Assembly: GCA_002393095.1 (NCBI GenBank)
Contig: DGII01000052.1
Location: 1 to 8,270, forward strand
Direction of reading: 5' to 3'
DNA: 8,270 nt
Origin: Lachnospiraceae bacterium UBA3826
Lineage (GTDB): Bacteria; Bacillota; Clostridia; Lachnospirales; Lachnospiraceae
Shown: positions 1 to 6,420 of the stretch, piece by piece
Layout of the letters: each line of letters opens with the position of its first letter
Numbering within the stretch: position 1 is the stretch's first letter
Position numbers and translations under genes: made by a program
The notes under the pieces: model-generated
What the model was told of the DNA's origin: nothing
What the model saw: only the letters and a program-made list of their open reading frames with translations
Databases searched by the model: none

Positions 1-486
1 ATGCTTGCCACGGTCATGAACTGTATCTATGTGTCCGAGATATTCAGGTCGGAGGGGATGATGACCAACATACTTACCCCCTTTGAGTGCGGCTCTTTTA
101 CCAAGCTTTTCTCCAAGGACAGAGCGAATAAGTACTTTGCTCACGGGCAGGTGGTATTCTTCGCAGGAGGAACGGGACATCCGTATTTCTCGACGGATAC
201 AGGGGTTGTCCTTCGTGCTATAGAAGTGGATGCGGACGGGATACTCTTAGCCAAGGCCATAGACGGAGTATATGATTCCGATCCCAAGACCAATCCGGAT
301 GCCAGACGCTATGATGAGATAAGTCTCGACGAGGTGATCGAAAAGAGGCTTCAGGTAGTTGATCTGACTGCTTCCATACTTGCCAGAGACAATTCGATGC
401 CCATGTGGGTATTCGCCTTGAATGACAAGGACAGCATAGTGAATGTCCTTAAGGGTGAAGGAAGATTCACCATGGTTACGGTATAG
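1..486 (+). CDS. pyrH: UMP kinase, C-terminal two thirds (5' end outside window)
   Basis: UMP kinase phosphorylates UMP to UDP with ATP in the cytoplasm, the first dedicated step from UMP to UTP and CTP. This is the bacterial hexameric amino-acid-kinase-fold enzyme, not the eukaryotic type. The 161 visible residues start at an internal Met: MLATVMN matches a conserved stretch near residue 80 of the roughly 235-240 aa family, so about 75-80 N-terminal residues (phosphate-binding glycine loop, first UMP contacts) lie upstream of base 1. Visible landmarks are the GTGHPYFSTDT nucleotide-binding loop (residues 57-67 of the fragment), KAIDGVYDSDP (85-95) and the conserved C-terminal stretch VVDLTASILARD (119-130). 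Frame is intact to the TAG at 484-486. It sits 62 nt before the probable frr start, the usual pyrH-frr order. Identification is firm; the true start cannot be seen. Confidence 0.96.
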   Translation: MLATVMNCIYVSEIFRSEGMMTNILTPFECGSFTKLFSKDRANKYFAHGQVVFFAGGTGHPYFSTDTGVVLRAIEVDADGILLAKAIDGVYDSDPKTNPDARRYDEISLDEVIEKRLQVVDLTASILARDNSMPMWVFALNDKDSIVNVLKGEGRFTMVTV

Positions 487-530
487 TATAGTGCGGGTCG
501 TGCAAAAGAAGTGTTATACGATAGTAGATA

Positions 531-537
531 AGGGAGG
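531..537 (+). promoter_or_regulatory. Shine-Dalgarno site that decides the frr start
   Basis: The strong site AGGGAGG lies only 2 nt before the first in-frame ATG (540) but 11 nt before the second (549). A 2-nt spacer is too short for normal initiation, so the site favours the start at 549. Confidence 0.7.
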
Positions 538-548
538 TTATGAGTATT

Positions 549-1100
549 ATGGATGAGAGAGTTAAGATATATAACGATAAGATGCAGAAAGCATATGATT
601 TCCTTTTGAGCGATTATCAGACGATAAGAGCCGGAAGAGCCAACCCTCATGTGCTTGATAAGATCAAGGTGGATTACTACGGAACACCTACACCGCTTCA
701 GCAGGTAGGAAATATCTCCGTACCCGAACCTCGTATGATACAGATAGCGCCGTGGGAGAAGAATCTGGTCAAGGATATCGAGAAAGCCATACTCGCTTCA
801 GATATCGGCATCACACCGACCAACGACGGAACGGTGATAAGACTTGTATTCCCAGAGCTTACTGAGGAGAGACGTAAGGATCTGTCCAAGGAAGTCAAGA
901 AGAAGGGCGAGGATGCCAAGGTAGCCATCCGCAATATCAGACGAGACGGCAATGATGCCTTCAAAAAGCTCTCAGGCGGTGAGATAAGTGAGGACGAGAT
1001 CAAGGACCTTGAAGATGAGCTTCAGAAGATGACTGACAAGTTCATCAAGGATATCGATGCTGCCATTGACGAGAAGACCAAGGATATAATGACAGTATAA
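549..1100 (+). CDS. frr: Ribosome recycling factor
   Basis: Cytoplasmic factor that, with EF-G, splits the post-termination ribosome so the subunits can be reused. From ATG 549 the product has 183 aa, close to the usual 185 (E. coli 185). Family landmarks are RAGRANP (27-33), YYGTPTPLQQ (43-52, the hinge into the small domain), LTEERRK (104-110) and RNIRRDGND (128-136, where Ala is more usual than Gly), followed by the long C-terminal helix rich in Asp, Glu and Lys. I chose 549 over the upstream ATG at 540 because the AGGGAGG site is only 2 nt from 540, and because MDER is a familiar N-terminus among clostridial homologues from memory. Starting at 540 would add only Met-Ser-Ile. It follows pyrH closely and is followed by a structured spacer before uppS. 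Confidence 0.97.
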   Translation: MDERVKIYNDKMQKAYDFLLSDYQTIRAGRANPHVLDKIKVDYYGTPTPLQQVGNISVPEPRMIQIAPWEKNLVKDIEKAILASDIGITPTNDGTVIRLVFPELTEERRKDLSKEVKKKGEDAKVAIRNIRRDGNDAFKKLSGGEISEDEIKDLEDELQKMTDKFIKDIDAAIDEKTKDIMTV

Positions 1101-1115
1101 TAACGCTTAGTATTT

Positions 1116-1157
1116 CATAGAGGGGCAGACAAGGCGTACTTGTCGTGTGCCTCTATG
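1116..1157 (+). other. Bulged inverted repeat (RNA hairpin) in the frr-uppS spacer
   Basis: The arms pair in three blocks: CATAGA (1116-1121) with TCTATG (1152-1157), GGCA (1124-1127) with TGCC (1148-1151), and GACAAG (1128-1133) with CTTGTC (1139-1144). They close a 5-nt loop, GCGTA. Only a 2-nt bulge (1122-1123) and a 3-nt bulge (1145-1147) interrupt 16 base pairs. It begins 15 nt after the frr stop and ends about 42 nt before the likely uppS start. The following ATTATTTAT is T-rich but not a proper U-run, so it is not a clear terminator. An attenuator, an RNA-processing or stability element, or a partial terminator are all possible; the role is inferred, the pairing is seen. Confidence 0.65.
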
Positions 1158-1199
1158 ATTATTTATGGGGTATCGGTGAAGGATAGATGCCCGGATGGG

Positions 1200-1925
1200 A
1201 TGAATATGGAGAGTACACTTAATATACCCAGGCATGTAGCCATAATCTTAGACGGTAACGGACGATGGGCCAAAGCTAAGGGACTTCCCAGGAATGCGGG
1301 ACACATTCAGGGAGCAAAGGTTGTGGAGGATATGTGCGAGATCGTATGGAATAAGGGAATAGAGTTTTTCACGGTATACGCATTCTCTACGGAGAACTGG
1401 TCCAGACCCGATGATGAGGTGGCTGCACTTATGAAGTTGCTTCGTAACTATATGGTGGGCGCCAAAAAGCGCGCGAATAAGAACAATATGTGCGTAAGAG
1501 TGATAGGTGACAAGTCCGGACTGGATGCAGACCTGCAGGAATCCATTGAAGACCTTGAGCAGGCGACAGCGGGTAATACCGGACTACACTTCCAGATAGC
1601 CATTAATTATGGCGGAAGGGATGAGATAGTAAGAGCTGCGAGGAAGCTTGCAGCCGATGTCAAGGCAGGCAGCCTTGAGATAGCGGATATAGATGCGCAG
1701 GCTTTGGATACAAGGCTTGATACGGCAGGACTTCCAGATCCCGACCTCCTTATACGCACCTGCGGAGAGCAGAGGATATCCAATTTCCTATTGTGGCAGC
1801 TTGCATATACGGAATTCTACTTCTGTGATGTACCATGGCCTGACTTTAACGAAGCTGAGCTTGACAAGGCTATAGCTGCATACAATAAAAGAGACAGAAA
1901 ATACGGGGGATTGAAGAATGCGTAA
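1200..1925 (+). CDS. uppS: Undecaprenyl diphosphate synthase (cis-prenyltransferase)
   Basis: Adds isopentenyl diphosphate units in cis to farnesyl diphosphate to make C55 undecaprenyl diphosphate, the lipid carrier for peptidoglycan and other wall polymers. It acts at the cytoplasmic face of the membrane. With the start at 1200 the protein has 241 aa. Landmarks are HVAIILDGNGRWAKAKG (12-28) with catalytic Asp18, AFSTENWSRP (61-70), NYGGR (136-140), RTCGEQRISNFLLWQ (186-200) and PWPDF (212-216); Glu205 matches the Mg-binding Glu213 of the E. coli enzyme. The residue before Gly-Glu is Cys where I expect Gly or Ser. The start is uncertain: ATG 1206 (239 aa) is equally plausible and neither has a strong ribosome site. 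The frame stays open upstream to a TTG at 1140 (261 aa), but that TTG lies inside the hairpin stem. The end overlaps cdsA by 8 nt. Confidence 0.96.
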   Translation: MNMESTLNIPRHVAIILDGNGRWAKAKGLPRNAGHIQGAKVVEDMCEIVWNKGIEFFTVYAFSTENWSRPDDEVAALMKLLRNYMVGAKKRANKNNMCVRVIGDKSGLDADLQESIEDLEQATAGNTGLHFQIAINYGGRDEIVRAARKLAADVKAGSLEIADIDAQALDTRLDTAGLPDPDLLIRTCGEQRISNFLLWQLAYTEFYFCDVPWPDFNEAELDKAIAAYNKRDRKYGGLKNA

Positions 1926-2901
1926 GCGAATAATAAGCGGTGCGGTGCTTGTGGTAGTGATATCGGTACTGATAGTTATAGGAGGGATACCGTTCGGTGC
2001 TTTCATGATGATAGCGTCACTTGTATCGGTATATGAGCTGTGCAGGGCATGCAGGGTGCATGAGAATGAACAGAGCTTATCAGCGTATCAGAATATTGCC
2101 GATCTGGGCGATGTCAACGCTGAGGCGAAGGCTAAGAAAAAAAGGCTAAACTTCTGCAATCTGCCTGAGGCGGTCGCTTATATTACCACTGTACTGTTGT
2201 ATGTGCTTATAACCTACTATGCGGGACTTTTGGCAAGGCGCCCGGCATCTTCGGACGGACCGACGGGTGTGGCACTTAAGGGTCTTGCCACCAGGCTTTC
2301 GACAGGTGATGCGATCCTTGCGCTTATAGTGGCCTTCATCCTGATCATACTGGCAATATATGTGATCACATACCCCAAGTACAGTATCAGGCAGGTTATG
2401 GCGCTTATCTTCATAATGGTATATGCTCCCCTTATGATATCCTTTATCTACAGGGTAAGGGTAGAGGATGGCAATAGCATATACGGAATGATCATGGCAT
2501 TTCTTGTGATCATAACTGCGTCAGGAAGCGATATGAGTGCGTATTTTGTGGGAGTAAATCTGGGCAGGCATAAGCTGGCACCGGTATTAAGCCCTAAGAA
2601 GTCGGTAGAGGGCGCAGTAGGAGGTGTAGTGGGTGCAGCTCTGCTTAACACGGTATTCGCACTTGCGCTTTGCGCTTTTGATATACTTGAACTAAGGTAC
2701 ATATGGATATTCGCACTGATAGGTGCTATAGGAAGCATCATCTCACAGATAGGAGATCTGGCAGCATCAGCCATCAAGCGAAGCTTTGATATCAAGGACT
2801 ATGGCAATATAATCCCCGGACATGGCGGAGCGATGGACAGACTGGACAGTATACTGGTGGTGGCACCGATCATATATCTGATGATCACGCTGCTTGCCTG
2901 A
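1918..2901 (+). CDS. cdsA: Phosphatidate cytidylyltransferase (CDP-diacylglycerol synthase)
   Basis: Membrane enzyme that makes CDP-diacylglycerol from CTP and phosphatidic acid, the branch point to phosphatidylglycerol, cardiolipin and phosphatidylserine. The 327-residue protein has several hydrophobic segments, for example about 7-40, 84-104, 131-150, 158-178, 187-210, 232-252, 259-278 and 309-326. The CdsA signature spans 284-310: Ser-Ala-Ile-Lys-Arg, then Lys-Asp at 293-294, and HGG with DR-x-D at 302-310. A second conserved block, SDMSAYFVG plus SPKKSVEG, lies at 204-232. It is longer than the roughly 265-285 aa of B. subtilis and E. coli. The surplus is mainly a charged stretch at about 45-80, with a smaller polar stretch at about 106-129. 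ATG 1918 overlaps the uppS stop by 8 nt, which suggests translational coupling; GGGGGA at 1905-1910 may serve as ribosome site. dxr follows after 16 nt. Confidence 0.95.
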   Translation: MRKRIISGAVLVVVISVLIVIGGIPFGAFMMIASLVSVYELCRACRVHENEQSLSAYQNIADLGDVNAEAKAKKKRLNFCNLPEAVAYITTVLLYVLITYYAGLLARRPASSDGPTGVALKGLATRLSTGDAILALIVAFILIILAIYVITYPKYSIRQVMALIFIMVYAPLMISFIYRVRVEDGNSIYGMIMAFLVIITASGSDMSAYFVGVNLGRHKLAPVLSPKKSVEGAVGGVVGAALLNTVFALALCAFDILELRYIWIFALIGAIGSIISQIGDLAASAIKRSFDIKDYGNIIPGHGGAMDRLDSILVVAPIIYLMITLLA

Positions 2902-2917
2902 ATATAGGACATAGGAT

Positions 2918-4087
2918 ATGAAGAAGATAGGTATTCTGGGGTCTACGGGCTCTATTGGTACACAGACACTTGAGATAGTAAGAGCGTATAAGGAAGAGCT
3001 TAAGGTATGTGCCCTTGCTGCGGGACATAATGTTGGACTTATTGAGCAGCAGGTAAGGGAATTTGAGCCTGAGGTCGTATGTATGTATGATGAGGATGCG
3101 GCTAAGGAGCTTAAGACGAAGCTTTCCGACACAAGTGTCAGAATACTCTCCGGCATGGAGGGGCTGACCGAGCTTGCAACCCTGCCATCCATGGACGTAC
3201 TTGTAACGGCAGTGGTGGGAATGATAGGAATCCGTCCCACGATCGCAGCCATTGAAGCGGGTAAGGATATAGCCCTTGCCAATAAGGAGACCTTGGTGAC
3301 TGCGGGTCATATCATAATGCCGCTTGCCAAAGAGAAGGGAGTGTCCATACTCCCCGTTGACAGCGAACACAGTGCAATATTCCAGTCGATGCAGGGCAGA
3401 CGGACCGGAGCTGTCGGCGGAGATTCATCTGATATAGATAAGATACTCTTAACCGCTTCAGGCGGACCATTCAGAGGCAGAAGCATATCGGAATTAAGGG
3501 CGATGACTGTTAATGATGCCCTTAAGCATCCCAACTGGTCCATGGGGCCCAAGATAACAATAGATTCCGCCACACTGTGCAATAAGGGGCTGGAGATAAT
3601 AGAGGCCAAGTGGCTTTTCAATGTTGAGCTTGAAAGGATAGAAGTGATCGTACATCCGCAGTCGATCATACATTCGGCGGTACAGTATAAGGACGGGGCG
3701 GTCATAGCACAGATGGGTATTCCGGATATGAAGCTTCCGATACAGTATGCCCTCTTCTATCCCGACAGACATCCCATGAAGGATAACAGGGTTGACTTGA
3801 CCGCGCTTGGAAGCCTGACCTTCGAAAAGCCGGATGAAGAGACCTTCAGGGGACTTGGGATGGCCAAGGAAGCCTGCAGACGCGGAGGCAATATGCCAAC
3901 CGTATTCAATGCTGCCAATGAGAAAGCTGTAGCATTATTCCTGAATGAGAAGATAAGATTCTTAAGGATATACGAGGTTATTGAAGAGTGCATGAAGTGT
4001 GTCGGTTATATTAAGGACCCGTCTCTTGATGAGATACTTGATACCGAACGTGAATGCTATGAAAGGATAGATACTTGGATACATTAG
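2918..4087 (+). CDS. dxr: 1-deoxy-D-xylulose 5-phosphate reductoisomerase
   Basis: Converts 1-deoxy-D-xylulose 5-phosphate to 2-C-methyl-D-erythritol 4-phosphate with NADPH and a divalent metal. This is the committed step of the MEP isoprenoid pathway and the fosmidomycin target in the family. The product has 389 aa (E. coli 398). Visible are the dinucleotide loop GSTGSIGTQ (8-16), LANKETLV (120-127), the metal site DSEH with Asp148 and Glu150, the substrate loop HPNWSMG (204-210 with His204 and Trp207), CNKGLE with metal ligand Glu226, and HPQSIIHS. RRGGNMPTVFNAANE lies in the C-terminal part. All key residues I can place are present. AGGA at 2906-2909 stands 8 nt before ATG 2918, a good ribosome site. 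The 3' end overlaps rseP by 13 nt. Isoprenoid units from this pathway feed the uppS product encoded upstream. Confidence 0.98.
   Translation: MKKIGILGSTGSIGTQTLEIVRAYKEELKVCALAAGHNVGLIEQQVREFEPEVVCMYDEDAAKELKTKLSDTSVRILSGMEGLTELATLPSMDVLVTAVVGMIGIRPTIAAIEAGKDIALANKETLVTAGHIIMPLAKEKGVSILPVDSEHSAIFQSMQGRRTGAVGGDSSDIDKILLTASGGPFRGRSISELRAMTVNDALKHPNWSMGPKITIDSATLCNKGLEIIEAKWLFNVELERIEVIVHPQSIIHSAVQYKDGAVIAQMGIPDMKLPIQYALFYPDRHPMKDNRVDLTALGSLTFEKPDEETFRGLGMAKEACRRGGNMPTVFNAANEKAVALFLNEKIRFLRIYEVIEECMKCVGYIKDPSLDEILDTERECYERIDTWIH
4062..4067 (+). promoter_or_regulatory. Ribosome binding site of rseP inside dxr
   Basis: AAAGGA inside the last codons of dxr stands 7 nt before the TTG at 4075. The spacing supports TTG as the rseP start rather than the GTG at 4087. 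Confidence 0.6.
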
Positions 4088-5259
4088 TGAGCATACTGCT
4101 CTTTTTGCTGGTATTTTTTATCATAGTGGTAAGCCACGAATTCGGTCACTTCATCGTAGCCAAGATTAACGGTGTAAGAGTGATAGAATTCGGTATAGGA
4201 ATGGGCCCCAAGCTTATAGGCTTCCATAAGAATGGCACGGATTACGTGCTCAGGGCTCTCCCGATAGGCGGAGCCTGTGTCTATGATACGGGACTTGAGA
4301 CCGCTTTTGATGAGAGCAGGGAGAAGGAAGAGAAGGCAGATATAGGGTTGAAGGCCAGAATGCTTAATGACACATCTGTCACAAAGAATAGTATTACGGA
4401 GGACAAATCTGCCGGCTCGGATGCCGGCTTCTTAGACGAGAAGCAGGGAATGGCATATACGGAGGCACCGCTTTTTACCCGTATAGCCATAGTCTTAGCC
4501 GGTCCCGTATTCAATTTCATAATGGCTTATCTGCTTGCTCTTGTGGTCGTATGGTTCACGGGTTCATCCAATGCGGAGGTGACTTCACTTATGGACGGCT
4601 ATCCGGCTAAGGAAGCGGGACTTGAAGTGGGAGATGTCATCACGAAGATGAACGGAAGCCGCGTATATCTTGCCAATGAGATATATATCAATACCTATAC
4701 CAATAAGGAGAGACCACTTAACATAGAATTCATAAGAGACGGTGAGAAGCATAGCATCACAATAGTGCCCAAGTATAATGAGGAATCCGGCAGATATCTC
4801 ATGGGACTTAACGGCTATGGTACATATGTGGATTGTAAGAATCCCTCAATATTCAGATATGCCTATTACGAAGAAAGATATGCCTTCGTGGGTACATGGA
4901 AGTCGCTTATAGCCCTATTGTCCGGACGCGGAAGCAAGGATGATGTAGCAGGTCCGGTGGGTATGGCTCAGGCAATAGATGAGGTGAAGGATGCGGCGGC
5001 TCCATACGGACCATGGGTTGTATTGCTTAATATGTTCAATATCGCCATGCTGCTCAGTGTCAATCTGGGTATACTTAATCTTCTGCCACTTCCGGCTATA
5101 GATGGAGGCAAGCTCTTATTCCTGTTGGTAGAAGGAATTCGCGGCAAGCCTATACCACCGGAGAAGGAGGGTATAGTACATCTGGTGGGCTTCGCACTCC
5201 TTGCGGTTCTGGCAGTAGCGGTTATGTATAACGACATCATGCGTATTGTAGGTCAGTAG
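4075..5259 (+). CDS. rseP: Site-2 protease family intramembrane zinc metalloprotease
   Basis: Integral membrane protease of the RseP/RasP group, which cuts membrane-bound substrates (anti-sigma factors, remnant signal peptides, cell-division proteins in relatives) inside the bilayer. The 394-residue protein has the zinc motif HEFGH (21-25, ligands His21 and His25, catalytic Glu22) in the first membrane helix. A second membrane segment lies at about 135-161 after APLFTRIAIVLAGP. One PDZ domain spans about 163-240. VAGPVG is at 291-296, and NLLPLPAIDGG (335-345) supplies the third ligand Asp343. A final helix lies at about 367-384. A polar, charged stretch at about 71-128 separates PIGGACVY from the second membrane segment. 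The start is TTG 4075, supported by AAAGGA 7 nt upstream; GTG 4087 would remove four residues. It overlaps dxr by 13 nt. The substrate cannot be told from sequence. Confidence 0.94.
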   Translation: MDTLVSILLFLLVFFIIVVSHEFGHFIVAKINGVRVIEFGIGMGPKLIGFHKNGTDYVLRALPIGGACVYDTGLETAFDESREKEEKADIGLKARMLNDTSVTKNSITEDKSAGSDAGFLDEKQGMAYTEAPLFTRIAIVLAGPVFNFIMAYLLALVVVWFTGSSNAEVTSLMDGYPAKEAGLEVGDVITKMNGSRVYLANEIYINTYTNKERPLNIEFIRDGEKHSITIVPKYNEESGRYLMGLNGYGTYVDCKNPSIFRYAYYEERYAFVGTWKSLIALLSGRGSKDDVAGPVGMAQAIDEVKDAAAPYGPWVVLLNMFNIAMLLSVNLGILNLLPLPAIDGGKLLFLLVEGIRGKPIPPEKEGIVHLVGFALLAVLAVAVMYNDIMRIVGQ

Positions 5260-5279
5260 GCTTTATAAAATGAGTTTTG

Positions 5280-5320
5280 TTCGGAACAGGTAGATTAGTA
5301 TTCGGCACGGTGGATTAATA
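5280..5320 (+). repeat. Imperfect tandem repeat in the sugar-kinase leader
   Basis: Two adjacent copies, 5280-5300 (21 nt) and 5301-5320 (20 nt), both begin TTCGG, share GATTA near the end and finish in TA. I count 17 matches, three mismatches and one gap. The second copy contains GGTGGA (5309-5314), the likely ribosome site, and ends on the first base of the kinase start codon. The first copy has AGGTAGA at the same place. It looks like a small local duplication of a translation-initiation region; any function is inference. Confidence 0.55.
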
Positions 5321-6366
5321 TGGCAAGAAAATATGATGTAACTGCAATAGGGGAACTTTTGGTGGATTTCACCGACAGCGGCTTAAGCGACAGAGGTAAT
5401 ATGCTCCTGGAAGCGAATCCGGGCGGAGCACCCTGCAATGTGCTGGCAATGCTTAAGAATCTCGGCTTTAAGACAGCCTTCATAGGTAAGGTCGGTGACG
5501 ATATGTTCGGGCGGATGCTTAAGAGCAATGCTATGGACGCAGGAATAGATGTGTCTGGGTTGATAGTCGATCCCGTATATAATACGACCCTTGCTTTTGT
5601 AGTTAAGAATCCTGATGGTGACAGGGATTTTGCATTCTATAGAAAAGAGGGTGCAGACTTAATGCTCAGAGCCTCGGAGATAAGGGAGGATATCATAAGG
5701 GAATCCAAGGTGCTTCACTTCGGTACGCTGTCAATGTCCGGAGACGAGGCCTTTGAGGCCACGAAGAAGGCAGTGGAGACAGCAAGGGAGGCAGGATGTC
5801 TGTTAAGCTTCGATCCCAATTACAGAGCTCCTCTGTGGGAGAGCGAGGAGGCTGCCAAAGAGAAGATAGAGTTGGGACTTAAGAATTGTGATGTGCTTAA
5901 GATATCCGATAATGAGATAGAACTGATGACCGGACTTACCGATTATGAGGCGGGTGCAACCATACTTAAGAATAAGTATGATATATCCATCGTATTCGCT
6001 ACGCTTGGTGCGGAAGGAAGTATTGCTTTAAGTGGTGATACAGCGGTTAGGATTCCCGGATTTATCAATAAGAGGACAGTCGAGACTACAGGCGCCGGAG
6101 ATACCTTCTGTGGCTGCGCGCTGGGTTATATCCTGCGTATGGCAGGAGTAGCCGATGCGGTCGCAGCAGGAGGCGGTGGCATGGTGGGATACACAAGCGA
6201 GTGGGATAAAAGGTCTGCCCTTAAGGAGATGGATGAGTTCCACTTAAGCGATCTGTTGACATATTCAAATGCAGCGGCTTCCATAATAACCACCAAGAAG
6301 GGAGCCATGATGGTAATGCCCACAAGGGAAGAGATCACGCATTTTATCGTGAACCATCTGGAATAG
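5320..6366 (+). CDS. PfkB-family carbohydrate kinase, fructokinase-like
   Basis: Ribokinase/PfkB-fold cytoplasmic kinase that transfers phosphate from ATP to a sugar hydroxyl. The overall sequence is closest in my reading to bacterial fructokinases (fructose to fructose 6-phosphate), but the substrate is not proven. The protein has 348 aa. The N-terminal substrate strand is AIGELLVDF (9-17). Signature 1 is the region 35-61, starting GGAPCN and ending GKVGDD. FDPNYR is at 164-169. Signature 2 contains TTGAGDTFCG (256-265) with catalytic base Asp261. NAAASIITTKKGA (317-329) is the adenine-side motif near the C-terminus. About 24 residues (roughly 275-299, with four consecutive glycines) appear to be inserted between the GAGD helix and the next conserved helix, making the protein longer than the usual 310-325 aa. 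ATG 5320 has GGTGGA 5 nt upstream. It follows rseP after 60 nt, without a visible terminator or clear promoter. Confidence 0.88.
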   Translation: MARKYDVTAIGELLVDFTDSGLSDRGNMLLEANPGGAPCNVLAMLKNLGFKTAFIGKVGDDMFGRMLKSNAMDAGIDVSGLIVDPVYNTTLAFVVKNPDGDRDFAFYRKEGADLMLRASEIREDIIRESKVLHFGTLSMSGDEAFEATKKAVETAREAGCLLSFDPNYRAPLWESEEAAKEKIELGLKNCDVLKISDNEIELMTGLTDYEAGATILKNKYDISIVFATLGAEGSIALSGDTAVRIPGFINKRTVETTGAGDTFCGCALGYILRMAGVADAVAAGGGGMVGYTSEWDKRSALKEMDEFHLSDLLTYSNAAASIITTKKGAMMVMPTREEITHFIVNHLE

Positions 6367-6375
6367 GCCGGGAAT

Positions 6376-6380
6376 AGGAG
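6376..6380 (+). promoter_or_regulatory. Ribosome binding site before the phosphatase leader ORF
   Basis: AGGAG stands 4 nt before ATG 6385 and 10 nt before ATG 6391, both in the frame of an 11-codon ORF. It is 36 nt from the phosphatase ATG at 6417, too far to serve that start directly. Confidence 0.45.
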
Positions 6381-6384
6381 CATT

Positions 6385-6420
6385 ATGAGAATGTATAAGG
6401 CAGGCAATCAGACAATATGA
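6385..6420 (+). CDS. Possible 11-codon leader ORF coupled to the phosphatase
   Basis: The frame reads MRMYKAGNQTI and then TGA. It starts 4 nt after AGGAG, or at its third codon (ATG 6391) with a 10-nt spacer. Its stop TGA (6418-6420) overlaps the phosphatase start ATG (6417-6419) as ATGA, the classic layout for translational coupling. The phosphatase has only a weak ribosome site of its own (AAGGCAGG, 12 nt upstream). The peptide has no regulatory codon run or known motif. A chance ORF is possible, since it is short; the ribosome-site spacing and the stop/start overlap are the whole case. Confidence 0.35.
   Translation: MRMYKAGNQTI

Noticed and set aside
511..519. TTATAC in the pyrH-frr gap as a promoter -10 box.
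   Set aside because: No acceptable -35 sequence at the right distance; the gap is short and the order pyrH-frr is normally co-transcribed.
1116..1170. Intrinsic terminator after frr.
   Set aside because: The hairpin is strong, but only ATTATTTAT follows instead of a run of T, and the cluster continues on the same strand.
1740..1790. Cys in place of Gly/Ser in the UppS RTxGE motif as a sign of a defective enzyme.
   Set aside because: Small residue change at a tolerant site; Asp18, the Arg residues and Glu205 are all present, so activity is expected.
2767..3370. Two long minus-strand open frames opposite the cdsA end and the start of dxr (161 and 171 codons).
   Set aside because: They lie antisense to clearly conserved coding sequence, have no family resemblance and reflect codon composition of dxr.
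5270..5293. Seven-codon ORF (MSFVRNR) in the rseP-kinase gap.
   Set aside because: Very short, poor ribosome site, and its stop is well before the kinase start, so there is no coupling layout.
5246..5301. Promoter in the rseP-kinase gap (TATAAA at 5264 or TAGTAT at 5296 as -10).
   Set aside because: The possible -35 boxes (TTGTAG 5246, TTGTTC 5277) are only 12-13 nt away, too close for a normal promoter.
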